A DNA stretch of 64,000 nucleotides, taken from an uncultured Pseudomonadota bacterium (GTDB taxonomy: Bacteria > Pseudomonadota > Alphaproteobacteria > RF32 > CAG-239). The notes beneath the pieces were generated by a model. That model saw only the letters and a program-made list of their open reading frames with translations, made no database searches and was not told the origin of the DNA. Below are positions 26,729-33,789 of this stretch, piece by piece (positions within the stretch are counted from its first letter, which is position 1; each line of letters starts with the position of its first letter). The DNA lies in assembly GCA_902799835.1 (NCBI GenBank), contig CADCCF010000002.1:220538-284537 (forward strand), written 5' to 3'. Both the position numbers and the translations under genes were made by a program.

Positions 26729-28288
26729 CTAATATTTCAACTTGTACAATTCAACTGAAACCGAGGAGTTGGTCAATGTTTTGTCTCCCAAATAATCCTT
26801 TTCTTCATCACTTACAGTATCTGCTATTTTTTTCACCATGATAATTTCATTGTTGTAAACATGTTCAAACAAATCTTTGATATAAACATCATCAACTGCA
26901 TTTCCCTCAATCGGCATAATTACACAACAAGTGCGCAAGATTAGTTTTTCTTCATCATTATTATCATCCATACATAATGAAATTTCTTTCAGACATTCAC
27001 TGGCAAATTTGACAGCATCTTGCGGAGTTGTAAAATCGACGGAAGTTATTCCGTTGGCTTCAATCATATTAAATCCGGCGTATTTACCGGTTAGATTTGT
27101 TGTAATAGTGCGAATGGCTTCACTGGTATTGGCAGCAATTTTGTCTTGATCCGGTAAGTTTGTATCCAAAAATTTGAGGTCGCTTTTGATGTTTACGCGA
27201 CAACGAATCTCGACACTATTGGAAACCTGATTCTCTTCTTGGGGCGAAGAAACTTTGTCATTGTCCGTGGCATATAAAGCCTCCCATTTATCAAAAGCAT
27301 CGTTTAAAATCTGAATATATAACTTTTGATCAGAAATAATCTGATGCATCAAATACGCGCCAATGCCGGTCAGATAAATAGCAACTTTGTTATCGCTAAA
27401 GCTTTGCTTAGTTTCATAGAATTCTTCTAAGTTGGTGTCTTGACCATCTATAATGCGAAAAGCTTCAAACAAAATTGAATTAGCTTCGGTAATTTTTAAG
27501 CCACCATATCTTGCCAATTCCAGACAGCCGCCAAATACCAACAGTTTTACACCTAATCTGGTATTTTGTTTTTGTAAGGCGGTTCGTACATTCAAATTGG
27601 ATAATATTTCACTAAGGTAATAAACCAAATATTGCTTATATTCAAGCGGCGCTTCCGGATAAGATCCCGCCACCATGGTTTTGGGATCACCATTAATATT
27701 AAAAGCCTTAACTAAAGATTTTGCTTTATCAAAAAAGAATTCTTCGGTTATATTTTCATTATTTTCTTTGTCTTGCGGCAGAAAAATATACCAAGGAATA
27801 TTTTTGAGAACTAGAGGAATCGCCATTGCCAAAAATATGATGAAAAATACAAAGAACATTAAGGTTTGATTGTCTTTTTCATCCGTAAATGCTTCTAGAA
27901 TAGGGAACAATAGGCTAACGAATATATTAGCAAATATAAGACTTATAACAATCAATACAATAAATTTTATGATTGCTTTATAGATATTGCGCCGACTGTC
28001 AGCAATATCCTGAACGACCTCACTGGATGATTTTTGGTAATCAATTCGATTTAAACTTTTGTGTGTTCCCTTCTTTTTACTCAAGTTGCTGACATACTCA
28101 ACTGTTTCGCTATAAGTGTTGTCTTCCAACTCAAAAGTTTCGCGAATTATTTTTACTTTAAAAGAAGCAGATTCGTTTTCTTTGGCCAGCCGATATGCTT
28201 GGGAGCGCTGGTCCATTGTAAAACGCTCCAAAAGTTGCCAACCGTCTCCGGAATCGGCATAAACCTCATAATGCGATATCTTAGTCAT
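26729..28288 (-). CDS. Two-helix membrane protein with cyclase-like C-terminal region
   Basis: 519 residues. A charged N-terminal domain (about 1-100; the start resembles a SHYEVYADSGDGWQLLERFT module) is followed by two membrane helices (about 105-130 and 142-165), then a large cytosolic part. Residues ~350-500 loosely follow the class III nucleotide-cyclase fold: a strand with RCRVNIKSDLKFLD, then FNMIEANGITSVDFTTPQDAVKFASECLKEI. The metal-binding aspartate pair is not evident, so it may be a catalytically dead relative. Function unknown; I would not annotate it as an active cyclase. The gene is isolated, and the rpmE terminator lies upstream of it. Confidence 0.7.
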   Translation of the reverse strand: MTKISHYEVYADSGDGWQLLERFTMDQRSQAYRLAKENESASFKVKIIRETFELEDNTYSETVEYVSNLSKKKGTHKSLNRIDYQKSSSEVVQDIADSRRNIYKAIIKFIVLIVISLIFANIFVSLLFPILEAFTDEKDNQTLMFFVFFIIFLAMAIPLVLKNIPWYIFLPQDKENNENITEEFFFDKAKSLVKAFNINGDPKTMVAGSYPEAPLEYKQYLVYYLSEILSNLNVRTALQKQNTRLGVKLLVFGGCLELARYGGLKITEANSILFEAFRIIDGQDTNLEEFYETKQSFSDNKVAIYLTGIGAYLMHQIISDQKLYIQILNDAFDKWEALYATDNDKVSSPQEENQVSNSVEIRCRVNIKSDLKFLDTNLPDQDKIAANTSEAIRTITTNLTGKYAGFNMIEANGITSVDFTTPQDAVKFASECLKEISLCMDDNNDEEKLILRTCCVIMPIEGNAVDDVYIKDLFEHVYNNEIIMVKKIADTVSDEEKDYLGDKTLTNSSVSVELYKLKY

Positions 28289-28310
28289 TGCGAATCAATC
28301 TCATAGTTAT

Positions 28311-28346
28311 AAAAAAACCTGCACTTATAATATCAAGTGCAGGTTA
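28311..28346 (-). terminator. Terminator of rpmE
   Basis: On the minus strand, an aacctgcactt / aagtgcaggtt stem is followed by T7. Confidence 0.85.
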
Positions 28347-28367
28347 ACAAATTATAAATAACCCGAA

Positions 28368-28604
28368 TTATTGAGCATCACTGTTAGTAAGACCAAAAGC
28401 ACCAAATTTGCTCTTGAACTTTGACAGCTGACCACCGGTATCGACCAAACGACGAACACCAGTCCATACGGGATGTGACTTGGGATCAACTTCCAAATTG
28501 ATAACATCACCGGCCTTGCCCAAAGTAGAACGAGTTGTATACTTCTGTCCATCAGTCATAACATAAGTAATCTCGTGATAATCAGGATGAATACCTTTTT
28601 TCAT
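28368..28604 (-). CDS. rpmE: Ribosomal protein L31 (zinc-free type)
   Basis: 78 residues from the ATG at 28604, which has AGGAG 8-9 nt upstream; the longer frame adds an unlikely 26-residue leader. [46 protein letters not shown] and the final R-L-V-D-T-G-G segment are typical of the alphaproteobacterial L31, which lacks the CxxC zinc-binding cysteines of the E. coli form. It is a large-subunit protein bridging to the small subunit. Single gene with its own terminator. Confidence 0.95.
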   Translation of the reverse strand: MKKGIHPDYHEITYVMTDGQKYTTRSTLGKAGDVINLEVDPKSHPVWTGVRRLVDTGGQLSKFKSKFGAFGLTNSDAQ

Positions 28605-28696
28605 CTTAAAAACTCCTACAAAATTTATTTCAATAACAATTTTATGCCTCTTATACATTAAGGTTTTAAATAAGGCAAGCAAAAAGTTATCTTTTT

Positions 28697-29686
28697 TTAA
28701 ATTTCTTTCAATTCAACACAGTTTACTTTTTTTGAATCGCCCGAAATATTAACCACTTTTATATTAAAATTCTTAAATCCTTTCTTTAAGAGATAACTGC
28801 GAACTTCAATTGCGCGATTTAAGGTCATGCGTTTCTTGCGGAAGCTATCGACTTTGTCATCAAAATTGTATGCATAAATGGCAATCTTTGCAGTCTTATC
28901 ATTACTAAAACCGCTGACAATCTTGTCTAACAACTCTTGCTGTTCGGCATTTAAGATATCACTATCACTCTCAAATTTAATAATTCCATCTTGTTGTGCC
29001 GAAATCTCATTGTTTTCGGCAACACTGTTACCATTTACTTCAGAAGAAGTTGTTTCGCTGTTTACCGAATTCTCTAATCCAGTATCTTCTTTCAAAGCTA
29101 TGGTTTCGTTACTTGTTTCCCTCTTGGGTGATCGCGCCACATTTTCAACATTTTTTACAGCGATTTCTTCTTTAGGTTCTTCAATTTTTTGTGCGCTGTC
29201 TTTTTCAGCTACTATTTTTTTATTAAAAGATGGAGTTTCTGCAATGACGGGCATTTCCTCTGGTTTAACATTGAAAGACACGGCAGGTTTTTGTTCAACT
29301 GTTTGAGGGAGGGCCTTTTCAATCGATTCAGCAACGGGCTCTCTGTCAACAACGACAACAAAGTCGTCTTTTTCTTTTTTTGCGGTATTAATTTTAGGCG
29401 AGGTCGCTTTTTTTGTCGTATCCGATTTTTCAACCACTATTGGTGCTGTAGATTTTTTAATTTTTGCAGTAGGCAAAGGTTTTGCTGCCTTAACCACATT
29501 TTTCTTTTTAATTTGATGGTTTGGCTGTTTTGGCAATACAGGGAATAAAGGCTCGGGTGCATCATAATAACCGGCATCCAAGTTGTTCAAAACACCCAAA
29601 TCGATCACAACTCCCTCTTCGGCTGATGCGCCATAAGCCATCACGCTTGCAATTACTGATACAACAGATATCTTTCCCCAATGCAT
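28697..29686 (-). CDS. OmpA-like C-terminal-domain envelope protein
   Basis: 329 residues from the ATG at 29686 (AAGGTGGG upstream). An N-terminal signal (cut near YGASA) leads into a long K/E/P/T/S-rich linker. The C-terminal ~100 residues form an OmpA-like peptidoglycan-binding domain: [50 protein letters not shown]. The usual N-D-R-V arginine contact is partly kept by the LNRAIEVR segment. It is likely a periplasmic protein that touches the cell wall. It follows the SuhB-like gene with a 14-bp 3'/5' proximity, so efp, suhB-like and this gene may form one operon. Confidence 0.8.
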   Translation of the reverse strand: MHWGKISVVSVIASVMAYGASAEEGVVIDLGVLNNLDAGYYDAPEPLFPVLPKQPNHQIKKKNVVKAAKPLPTAKIKKSTAPIVVEKSDTTKKATSPKINTAKKEKDDFVVVVDREPVAESIEKALPQTVEQKPAVSFNVKPEEMPVIAETPSFNKKIVAEKDSAQKIEEPKEEIAVKNVENVARSPKRETSNETIALKEDTGLENSVNSETTSSEVNGNSVAENNEISAQQDGIIKFESDSDILNAEQQELLDKIVSGFSNDKTAKIAIYAYNFDDKVDSFRKKRMTLNRAIEVRSYLLKKGFKNFNIKVVNISGDSKKVNCVELKEI

Positions 29687-29699
29687 TGTGCCCACCTTA

Positions 29700-30470
29700 T
29701 TACAGTTTAAACAAATCAAAAAGTTTTTTACAAATTGTCTGATTACCGGAGATGAAATTCATAGTGTCCCATATAGCTTTCATGTTTTCACTGCGGTCAT
29801 CATCTTGTTTAATGGCTAAATTTCGGCCACCGGCTTCTCTTACCAATAAAATTCCTGCGGCAATTTGCGAAAAATCAGCTTGTTCACAAATTATACCATC
29901 GATTTGACCGGCAGCAATCGCCGCCAAATCAAGACTTGTGCAACCGAAATTGCGAATATTATCACTTTTTACATTTGCACAAATCTTTGTATTGGTTGCA
30001 GATATCAAAGACTTTGCCAAATCGTTACGTGCAGAAACTCTTAAGCGTAAGTGATTGCGCGAACCTTCCTTAAATGCACCATATCCCTTATCGGCAAAGA
30101 AAGTATCTCCGGTCGCCGGATTATATACCAAAGCCGTTAAAACTTCGGTTCTTTTAACAACAGCTATGCTTATGGCAAAATAAGGAATACCACGCATAAA
30201 GTTGACCTTACCATCCAATGGCGATACCACAAAACATTCCGTTATCGGCATATCTTCCGGTCTTGCTACAATCGGAACATCAGAACGGAACTTGTTTAAT
30301 TCAACCTTAAGTATCGTTGCAGTGCGTTCAATAGCGGCTTGAGTAAATTCCTCATGCCCTTTAGGTGCTGATTGCAACTGCGTCAATTCGGTAAAATCTC
30401 TGATTAGTCCGACACCGGCTTTTTTAGCAATATTGTTTAATACTTCAAGACTATGAGAAATATAAGTCAT
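29700..30470 (-). CDS. Inositol-monophosphatase-family protein lacking metal ligands
   Basis: 256 residues, aligning from end to end with SuhB/IMPase (VRDF-type start, GIPYFAISIAV, VYNPATGDTFFADKGYGAF, CTSLDLAAIAAGQIDG, IAAGILLVREAGG). The catalytic metal site is altered: the GEE block reads ARP, the D-P-L-D-G-T box reads SPLDGKV (first Asp to Ser, Thr lost), and the W-D before A-A-G reads S-Q. Three of the usual acidic ligands are gone, so I infer a non-catalytic protein. E. coli SuhB has a non-enzymatic role with NusA and rRNA antitermination, which makes a structural role plausible. It overlaps the end of efp by one base. Confidence 0.85.
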   Translation of the reverse strand: MTYISHSLEVLNNIAKKAGVGLIRDFTELTQLQSAPKGHEEFTQAAIERTATILKVELNKFRSDVPIVARPEDMPITECFVVSPLDGKVNFMRGIPYFAISIAVVKRTEVLTALVYNPATGDTFFADKGYGAFKEGSRNHLRLRVSARNDLAKSLISATNTKICANVKSDNIRNFGCTSLDLAAIAAGQIDGIICEQADFSQIAAGILLVREAGGRNLAIKQDDDRSENMKAIWDTMNFISGNQTICKKLFDLFKL

Positions 30471-31033
30471 TATTTAGCTCTTTCAACATATGATGCATCA
30501 GCTGTTGCAACAACGATTTTATCGCCGACTCCGACAAAAGGAGGAACGGTTGTGCGTACGCCATTGTCCAATACAGCCGGTTTGTAAGATGACGAAACTG
30601 TCTGCCCTTTAATTACAGGCTCAGTTTCAACAACTTCGCAAATAACTTGTATCGGCAATTCAACCGAAATCGGCTTACCATCAATAACGCTGACCTTAAC
30701 TTCCATGCCATCGGTCATAAACGGACGAGAATCGCCCAATATGTCTGAGGGCATAACAAATTGTTCATAAGTATCGCTTTCCATAAAGGTCAAACCGGTG
30801 CTATCTTCATACAAGAATTGGCAATCTTTGGTTTCGACCATCAACTTTTCTACCATGTCTTCAGTGCGAAAACGTTCATTGGTTTTGGTTCCTTCCTCAA
30901 CCGATTTCATTTCAACTTGCATAAAGGCGCCACCTTTACCGGGTTTTACAAAGTTTGTCTTAACAACAGTCCAAGGTTTTCCCTTGTATTCAATTACCCA
31001 ACCGATACGAATAGAACCAGCTTGTTGTTTCAT
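30470..31033 (-). CDS. efp: Elongation factor P
   Basis: 187 residues with the three EF-P domains: IRIGWVIEYKGKPWTVVKTNFVKPGKGGAFMQVE, then FMESDTYEQF, and the third domain ending in the conserved PPFVGVGDKIVV. The tip loop is KPGKGGAF, so the modifiable lysine is present; an EpmA-type modification enzyme is not in this window. EF-P rescues ribosomes stalled at polyproline. First of a probable efp, suhB-like, OmpA-domain operon; AGGAG precedes the ATG. Confidence 0.96.
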   Translation of the reverse strand: MKQQAGSIRIGWVIEYKGKPWTVVKTNFVKPGKGGAFMQVEMKSVEEGTKTNERFRTEDMVEKLMVETKDCQFLYEDSTGLTFMESDTYEQFVMPSDILGDSRPFMTDGMEVKVSVIDGKPISVELPIQVICEVVETEPVIKGQTVSSSYKPAVLDNGVRTTVPPFVGVGDKIVVATADASYVERAK

Positions 31034-31098
31034 TTTATTAACTCCTAATATCTAAATTACACAAATATTTTAACTAGCAATAATATAAACTTGTCTTT

Positions 31099-31605
31099 TT
31101 AGCAACCAGAATTTTCAAATTTTTTTGCATCAATTATCACAAAATCGGTTTTAACCTTATCCCAAGACGGCAAATCTGCCTCAAATTCAAGCGCCAAAGG
31201 CAATAAAAAAAGTTCATTGTACCAATCTATAAGCTCGGTTGCTTTTGCTAAATCATCAATTTTCAGTGCCACAAATTCCGGCTCTGTTTCACTGGCCAAC
31301 ATGGCTTCGTGCCGCCGTGGCGGAATTATTGCCCCCAAAGTTTTTTTGCCCAAACTTTCGCGCAAAGGTTTTAACTGCGGTTTGACCGGTTTGGTGGCAT
31401 CAATTTCCTTTACAACTCCGTCAAGATTATGCTTTTTGCAAAACTCCAAGTCATCATCACCTTGTGCCAAAACCATTTTGCCGGTTTTAATCAGTTCATT
31501 GATTTTGGCGTCATTTAATGATGTTTGAGCTATATAACAACAAATTTTATCATTGATGATAATTCTATCATTGTTTTGGTTGATTTTAAGTATTATCTGT
31601 GGCAT
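31099..31605 (-). CDS. Possible ThiE/TenI-like TIM-barrel protein
   Basis: 168 residues. The stretch from about 55 onward (CKKHNLDGVVKEID, LRESLGKKTLGAIIPPRRHEAMLASETEPEFVALKIDDL, then FLLPLALEFEA and VKTDFVIIDAKKF) has the strand-helix rhythm of a thiamine-phosphate synthase or TenI relative: a 'D-G-V' strand, a 'G' strand after an 'L-R-x-x-L-G' helix, and an 'A-D-Y-V'-like strand. Motifs that bind phosphate (G-x-S-x-H, G-G-I) are missing, and the protein is shorter than ThiE (~210). ThiE paralogues are often near efp/suhB in alphaproteobacteria. If the call is right, it is a degenerate, probably non-enzymatic member. Confidence 0.4.
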   Translation of the reverse strand: MPQIILKINQNNDRIIINDKICCYIAQTSLNDAKINELIKTGKMVLAQGDDDLEFCKKHNLDGVVKEIDATKPVKPQLKPLRESLGKKTLGAIIPPRRHEAMLASETEPEFVALKIDDLAKATELIDWYNELFLLPLALEFEADLPSWDKVKTDFVIIDAKKFENSGC

Positions 31606-31696
31606 AACTACCTTTAGTTATTGTAAAAGTTAAATTTGCAATTATGATGGCATTGATAATAATGCAATATTTTTTAAAGTGAAAGAAAAATCCGCA

Positions 31697-31936
31697 ATGG
31701 AAGAGAATTTTTTTGATTTTGCTCAGACCAAAGAAGCCCTCAGCCAGTTATCGACTGATTTGGCGGTTTTGGATTCGGAGATAAAGAGCAAGTTAACGGA
31801 GTTGGATGTTGAGCGCAAAAATCACCATAAGGCTATGACTGAAAAAGATGCCAAAATGGAAAAAATGAGCAAGACCATACAAGATACCGTTGCCAAGATT
31901 GATTCTATCACCGGATATATCAACGGAGTGCTTTAG
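31697..31936 (+). CDS. Small coiled-coil protein upstream of zapA
   Basis: 79 residues (ATG at 31697; a GTG at 31679 is also possible). Almost entirely helical and charged (LSQLSTDLAVLDSEIKSKLTE onwards) with heptad-like spacing, ending in a short hydrophobic tail. It lies directly before zapA, separated by one nucleotide. Small coiled-coil proteins in this place (DUF4164 type in alphaproteobacteria) are common and may act with ZapA at the division ring in the way ZapB does in enterobacteria; that is inference from position. Confidence 0.75.
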   Translation: MEENFFDFAQTKEALSQLSTDLAVLDSEIKSKLTELDVERKNHHKAMTEKDAKMEKMSKTIQDTVAKIDSITGYINGVL

Positions 31937-31937
31937 G

Positions 31938-32282
31938 ATGTCGCAGATAACCATTACTATCAATTCGCGAGAATATCCGGTTGCCTGCGAGGACGGGCAG
32001 GAACTCCGCATTATGCAATTAGCCGATGTTTTGGATGAAAAAGCCAAGCAGTTGGCCGGGGATTCCGGACAAATCAGCGAAAGTTTGTTGCTTGCCATGG
32101 TCGGGTTGCTGTTGGCTGATGAATTAAGCGAGTTGAAAAAAGGCAATATAGCCAAAGATGACGATTCGTCTCGTCGCATAAATACTGCCGATATGTCAAA
32201 ATTGGATGGTGAAATTGCAGCTGCTGTGCAAAATATCGACAACGAAATAAAAAAACTTGCCAAACAACTAAGTTCGTTATAA
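31938..32282 (+). CDS. zapA: ZapA cell-division protein
   Basis: 114 residues from the ATG at 31938, which has GGAG upstream. QITITINSREYPVACEDGQE, the following helix (LRIMQLADVLDEKAKQLAGDSGQIS) and LLLAMVGLLLADELSELKK match ZapA, the small FtsZ-ring cross-linker, with its C-terminal coiled coil. The longer frame (from 31890) would overlap the upstream gene and has no ribosome-binding site. A probable 6S RNA follows, the usual zapA-ssrS arrangement. Confidence 0.93.
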   Translation: MSQITITINSREYPVACEDGQELRIMQLADVLDEKAKQLAGDSGQISESLLLAMVGLLLADELSELKKGNIAKDDDSSRRINTADMSKLDGEIAAAVQNIDNEIKKLAKQLSSL

Positions 32283-32295
32283 AATAGAATATGAA

Positions 32296-32492
32296 ATTAG
32301 GAACTGCGCAATACGGGCGTTAAAGCAGGTCTTCCGAGCCAACAAAATTATAAAGGGAGCCGTCTCTGAACAGATCGTGGTTTGTTTATATGGCACCCAC
32401 CTAAATGACCGGCGGTTCGTTTCAAGAATGTATAGGCACGGTTGAATGGTTCTAATTTTATAAAACCTCGCTGGCTTTCGGCGGGGTTTTTT
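32296..32492 (+). ncRNA. ssrS: 6S RNA (SsrS), assigned by position
   Basis: The ~200 nt between zapA and a YmdB-like gene contain no reading frame, are GC-richer than surrounding intergenic DNA, and end in a perfect terminator (32462-32492). In Proteobacteria the 6S RNA gene sits immediately after zapA. A GGAAC near 32300 can pair with the GGTTC near 32448, closing a long structure as in 6S RNA. The exact 5' end is uncertain. 6S RNA binds sigma-70 RNA polymerase in stationary phase. Confidence 0.7.
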
Positions 32493-32493
32493 G
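32462..32493 (+). terminator. Terminator after 6S RNA
   Basis: aaaacc-t-cgc / gcg-g-ggtttt stem with a loop of about 7 nt, followed by a T-run. Confidence 0.8.
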
Positions 32494-32508
32494 TTATAGG
32501 GGGCAGTT

Positions 32509-33291
32509 TTGAAGATAGTTTATTTGGGTGATATAGTTGCTCGTTGCGGGCGTGAAAAGGTTATGCAAACCATACCGCAAATAAAGCAGGATTGGCAAAT
32601 GGATGCGTTGATAGTCAATGTTGACAATGTGGCACACGGATTCGGCTGTACACCCAAAATAGCCAAACAGTTTTTGGATGCAGGGGTTTCGGCGATTGTA
32701 ACCGGTGACCATGTTTGGAATCAAAAAGAGTTGTTGGAGTTTTTGAATGATAATAATCGTATAGTTCGTCCGCTTAATTATTCGGATAATTTGGCCGGAG
32801 TGGGAGCTCGGGTGATTCCGCTTGATTCGGGGCAAAAAATCTTGGTGGTCGAAGTGGTCGGTCGCGTGTTTATGGAAGCGGTAGAGTCTCCGGTTTTCAA
32901 AGTTGAACAGCTTTTACAAAAATACCAACTTATCCATGATGTTGATGCCATATTTATTGATATTCATGCTGAGGCTACAGCAGAAAAACAAGCTTTTGCC
33001 CGTTGTTTTGATGGATGTGTTTCGGCTGTTATCGGTTCTCACACTCATGTTCCGACTGCAGATTCGGTTATTTTGCCCAAAGGAACGGCCTATCAAACTG
33101 ATGTCGGAATGTGCGGAAATTATGACAGCGTTATCGGATTCGATGAAAAAGCTCCGATTGAGCGTTTGCGGGACAAATCATCGCCTATGCGTTTGGAGCC
33201 CAAAGGTGGCAATGCACAAATTTGCGGAGTTTTTATTGAAACTGACAACAAAACCGGTTTAGCTGTAAAAATATCTCCTTTCAAATATTAG
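32509..33291 (+). CDS. YmdB-like metallophosphoesterase (TIGR00282 type)
   Basis: 260 residues, beginning with TTG preceded by AGGGGGC. The family signatures are all recognisable: GDIVARCGR (normally GDIVGRPG), GFGCTPKIAKQFLDAGVSAIV, DIHAEATAEKQA, GSHTHVPTAD and a C-terminal GFDEKAPIERL. Two metal-ligand positions carry conservative changes: N-x-E-N reads NVDN (Glu to Asp) and T-G-N-H reads TGDH (Asn to Asp). Family members hydrolyse 2',3'-cyclic nucleotides and regulate motility or biofilm in Bacillus. Whether the altered site is still active is open. It follows the 6S gene as in many alphaproteobacteria, though the usual 5-formyl-THF cyclo-ligase between them is absent. Confidence 0.88.
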   Translation: MKIVYLGDIVARCGREKVMQTIPQIKQDWQMDALIVNVDNVAHGFGCTPKIAKQFLDAGVSAIVTGDHVWNQKELLEFLNDNNRIVRPLNYSDNLAGVGARVIPLDSGQKILVVEVVGRVFMEAVESPVFKVEQLLQKYQLIHDVDAIFIDIHAEATAEKQAFARCFDGCVSAVIGSHTHVPTADSVILPKGTAYQTDVGMCGNYDSVIGFDEKAPIERLRDKSSPMRLEPKGGNAQICGVFIETDNKTGLAVKISPFKY

Positions 33292-33342
33292 AAATAGTAC
33301 AAAATCATTGTCACCCCAAAAACGGATGAAAACGCCCCACTT

Positions 33343-33383
33343 GTCACCCCTGAGTGGTTTGCCAAAACCACGAATTAGGGGTC
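33343..33383 (+). repeat. Short palindromic repeat, copy A
   Basis: Frame GTCACCCCTGAG ... GAATTAGGGGTC with inner stem GTGGTTT / AAACCAC. It is preceded by CCCCACTT, as at copy C. It belongs to a family of at least seven copies in this window, described in the findings. Confidence 0.7.
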
Positions 33384-33399
33384 TATGATGTTTTTTAGG

Positions 33400-33560
33400 G
33401 TTTGGGATTGCGAGCCGCTTCTTTTCTTTTCGGACATTATGAGGGCGAGGAAAAAATTAATACTTTAGAGTTTGGGATTGCGAGCCGCTTCTTTTCTTTT
33501 CGGACATTATGAGGGCGAGGAAAAAGATTAATACTTTAGGGTTTGGGATTGCGAGCCGAG
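33400..33560 (+). repeat. 70-71-bp tandem repeat, about 2.3 copies
   Basis: Units starting GTTTGGGATTGCGAGCC at 33400, 33470 and 33541, with near-identical following sequence (CGGACATTATGAGGGCGAGG). The same unit recurs at 58808 and 58879 in the tRNA region. Confidence 0.85.
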
Positions 33561-33731
33561 CGGATAAAAGCAAACAACGACAAGGCTGGCAAAATGCGCC
33601 AATCGTCGGGCGCTTTAGTCGCCTGTAAGTTTGGCGCAGCCCCATGCCTTTGAGTTGTTTGCCCGCTAAGGCGAACATCCCAATGACTTTTGGACACTTT
33701 TGGTCACTCAAAAGTGTCAATAATATAAAAT
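33541..33731 (+). repeat. Dispersed repeat, copy 1 (ends in a 10-bp hairpin)
   Basis: Nearly identical to 58879-59041 except for a ~30-bp indel. It ends in GACACTTTTG-gtcact-CAAAAGTGTC. The part from about 33646 (GCCTTTGAGTTGTTTGCCCG) also matches 35598-35672 upstream of the flagellin. Small frames inside it are a by-product of the repeat and are not called as genes. Confidence 0.8.
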
Positions 33732-33739
33732 AATTTGTA

Positions 33740-33777
33740 GATGCCTAATTCGCTCGTTTCACTCGCTCAGGCATGAC
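33740..33777 (-). repeat. Short palindromic repeat, copy B
   Basis: On the minus strand GTCATGCCTGAG ... GCGAATTAGGCATC, with inner arms CGAG / CGAG-type bases in an inverted layout. It lies 13 bp downstream of the flagellin stop codon. Confidence 0.65.
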
Positions 33778-33789
33778 ATTTTTTGTTTA

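Noticed and set aside
33400..33560. CRISPR array
   Set aside because: The 70-71-bp units are contiguous, without unique spacers, and no cas gene is present.
33457..33720. Open frame on the minus strand inside the dispersed repeat, similar to one at 58801-59010
   Set aside because: The resemblance is due to DNA identity of the repeat copies; the frame is short, without ribosome-binding site, and changes by indels between copies.
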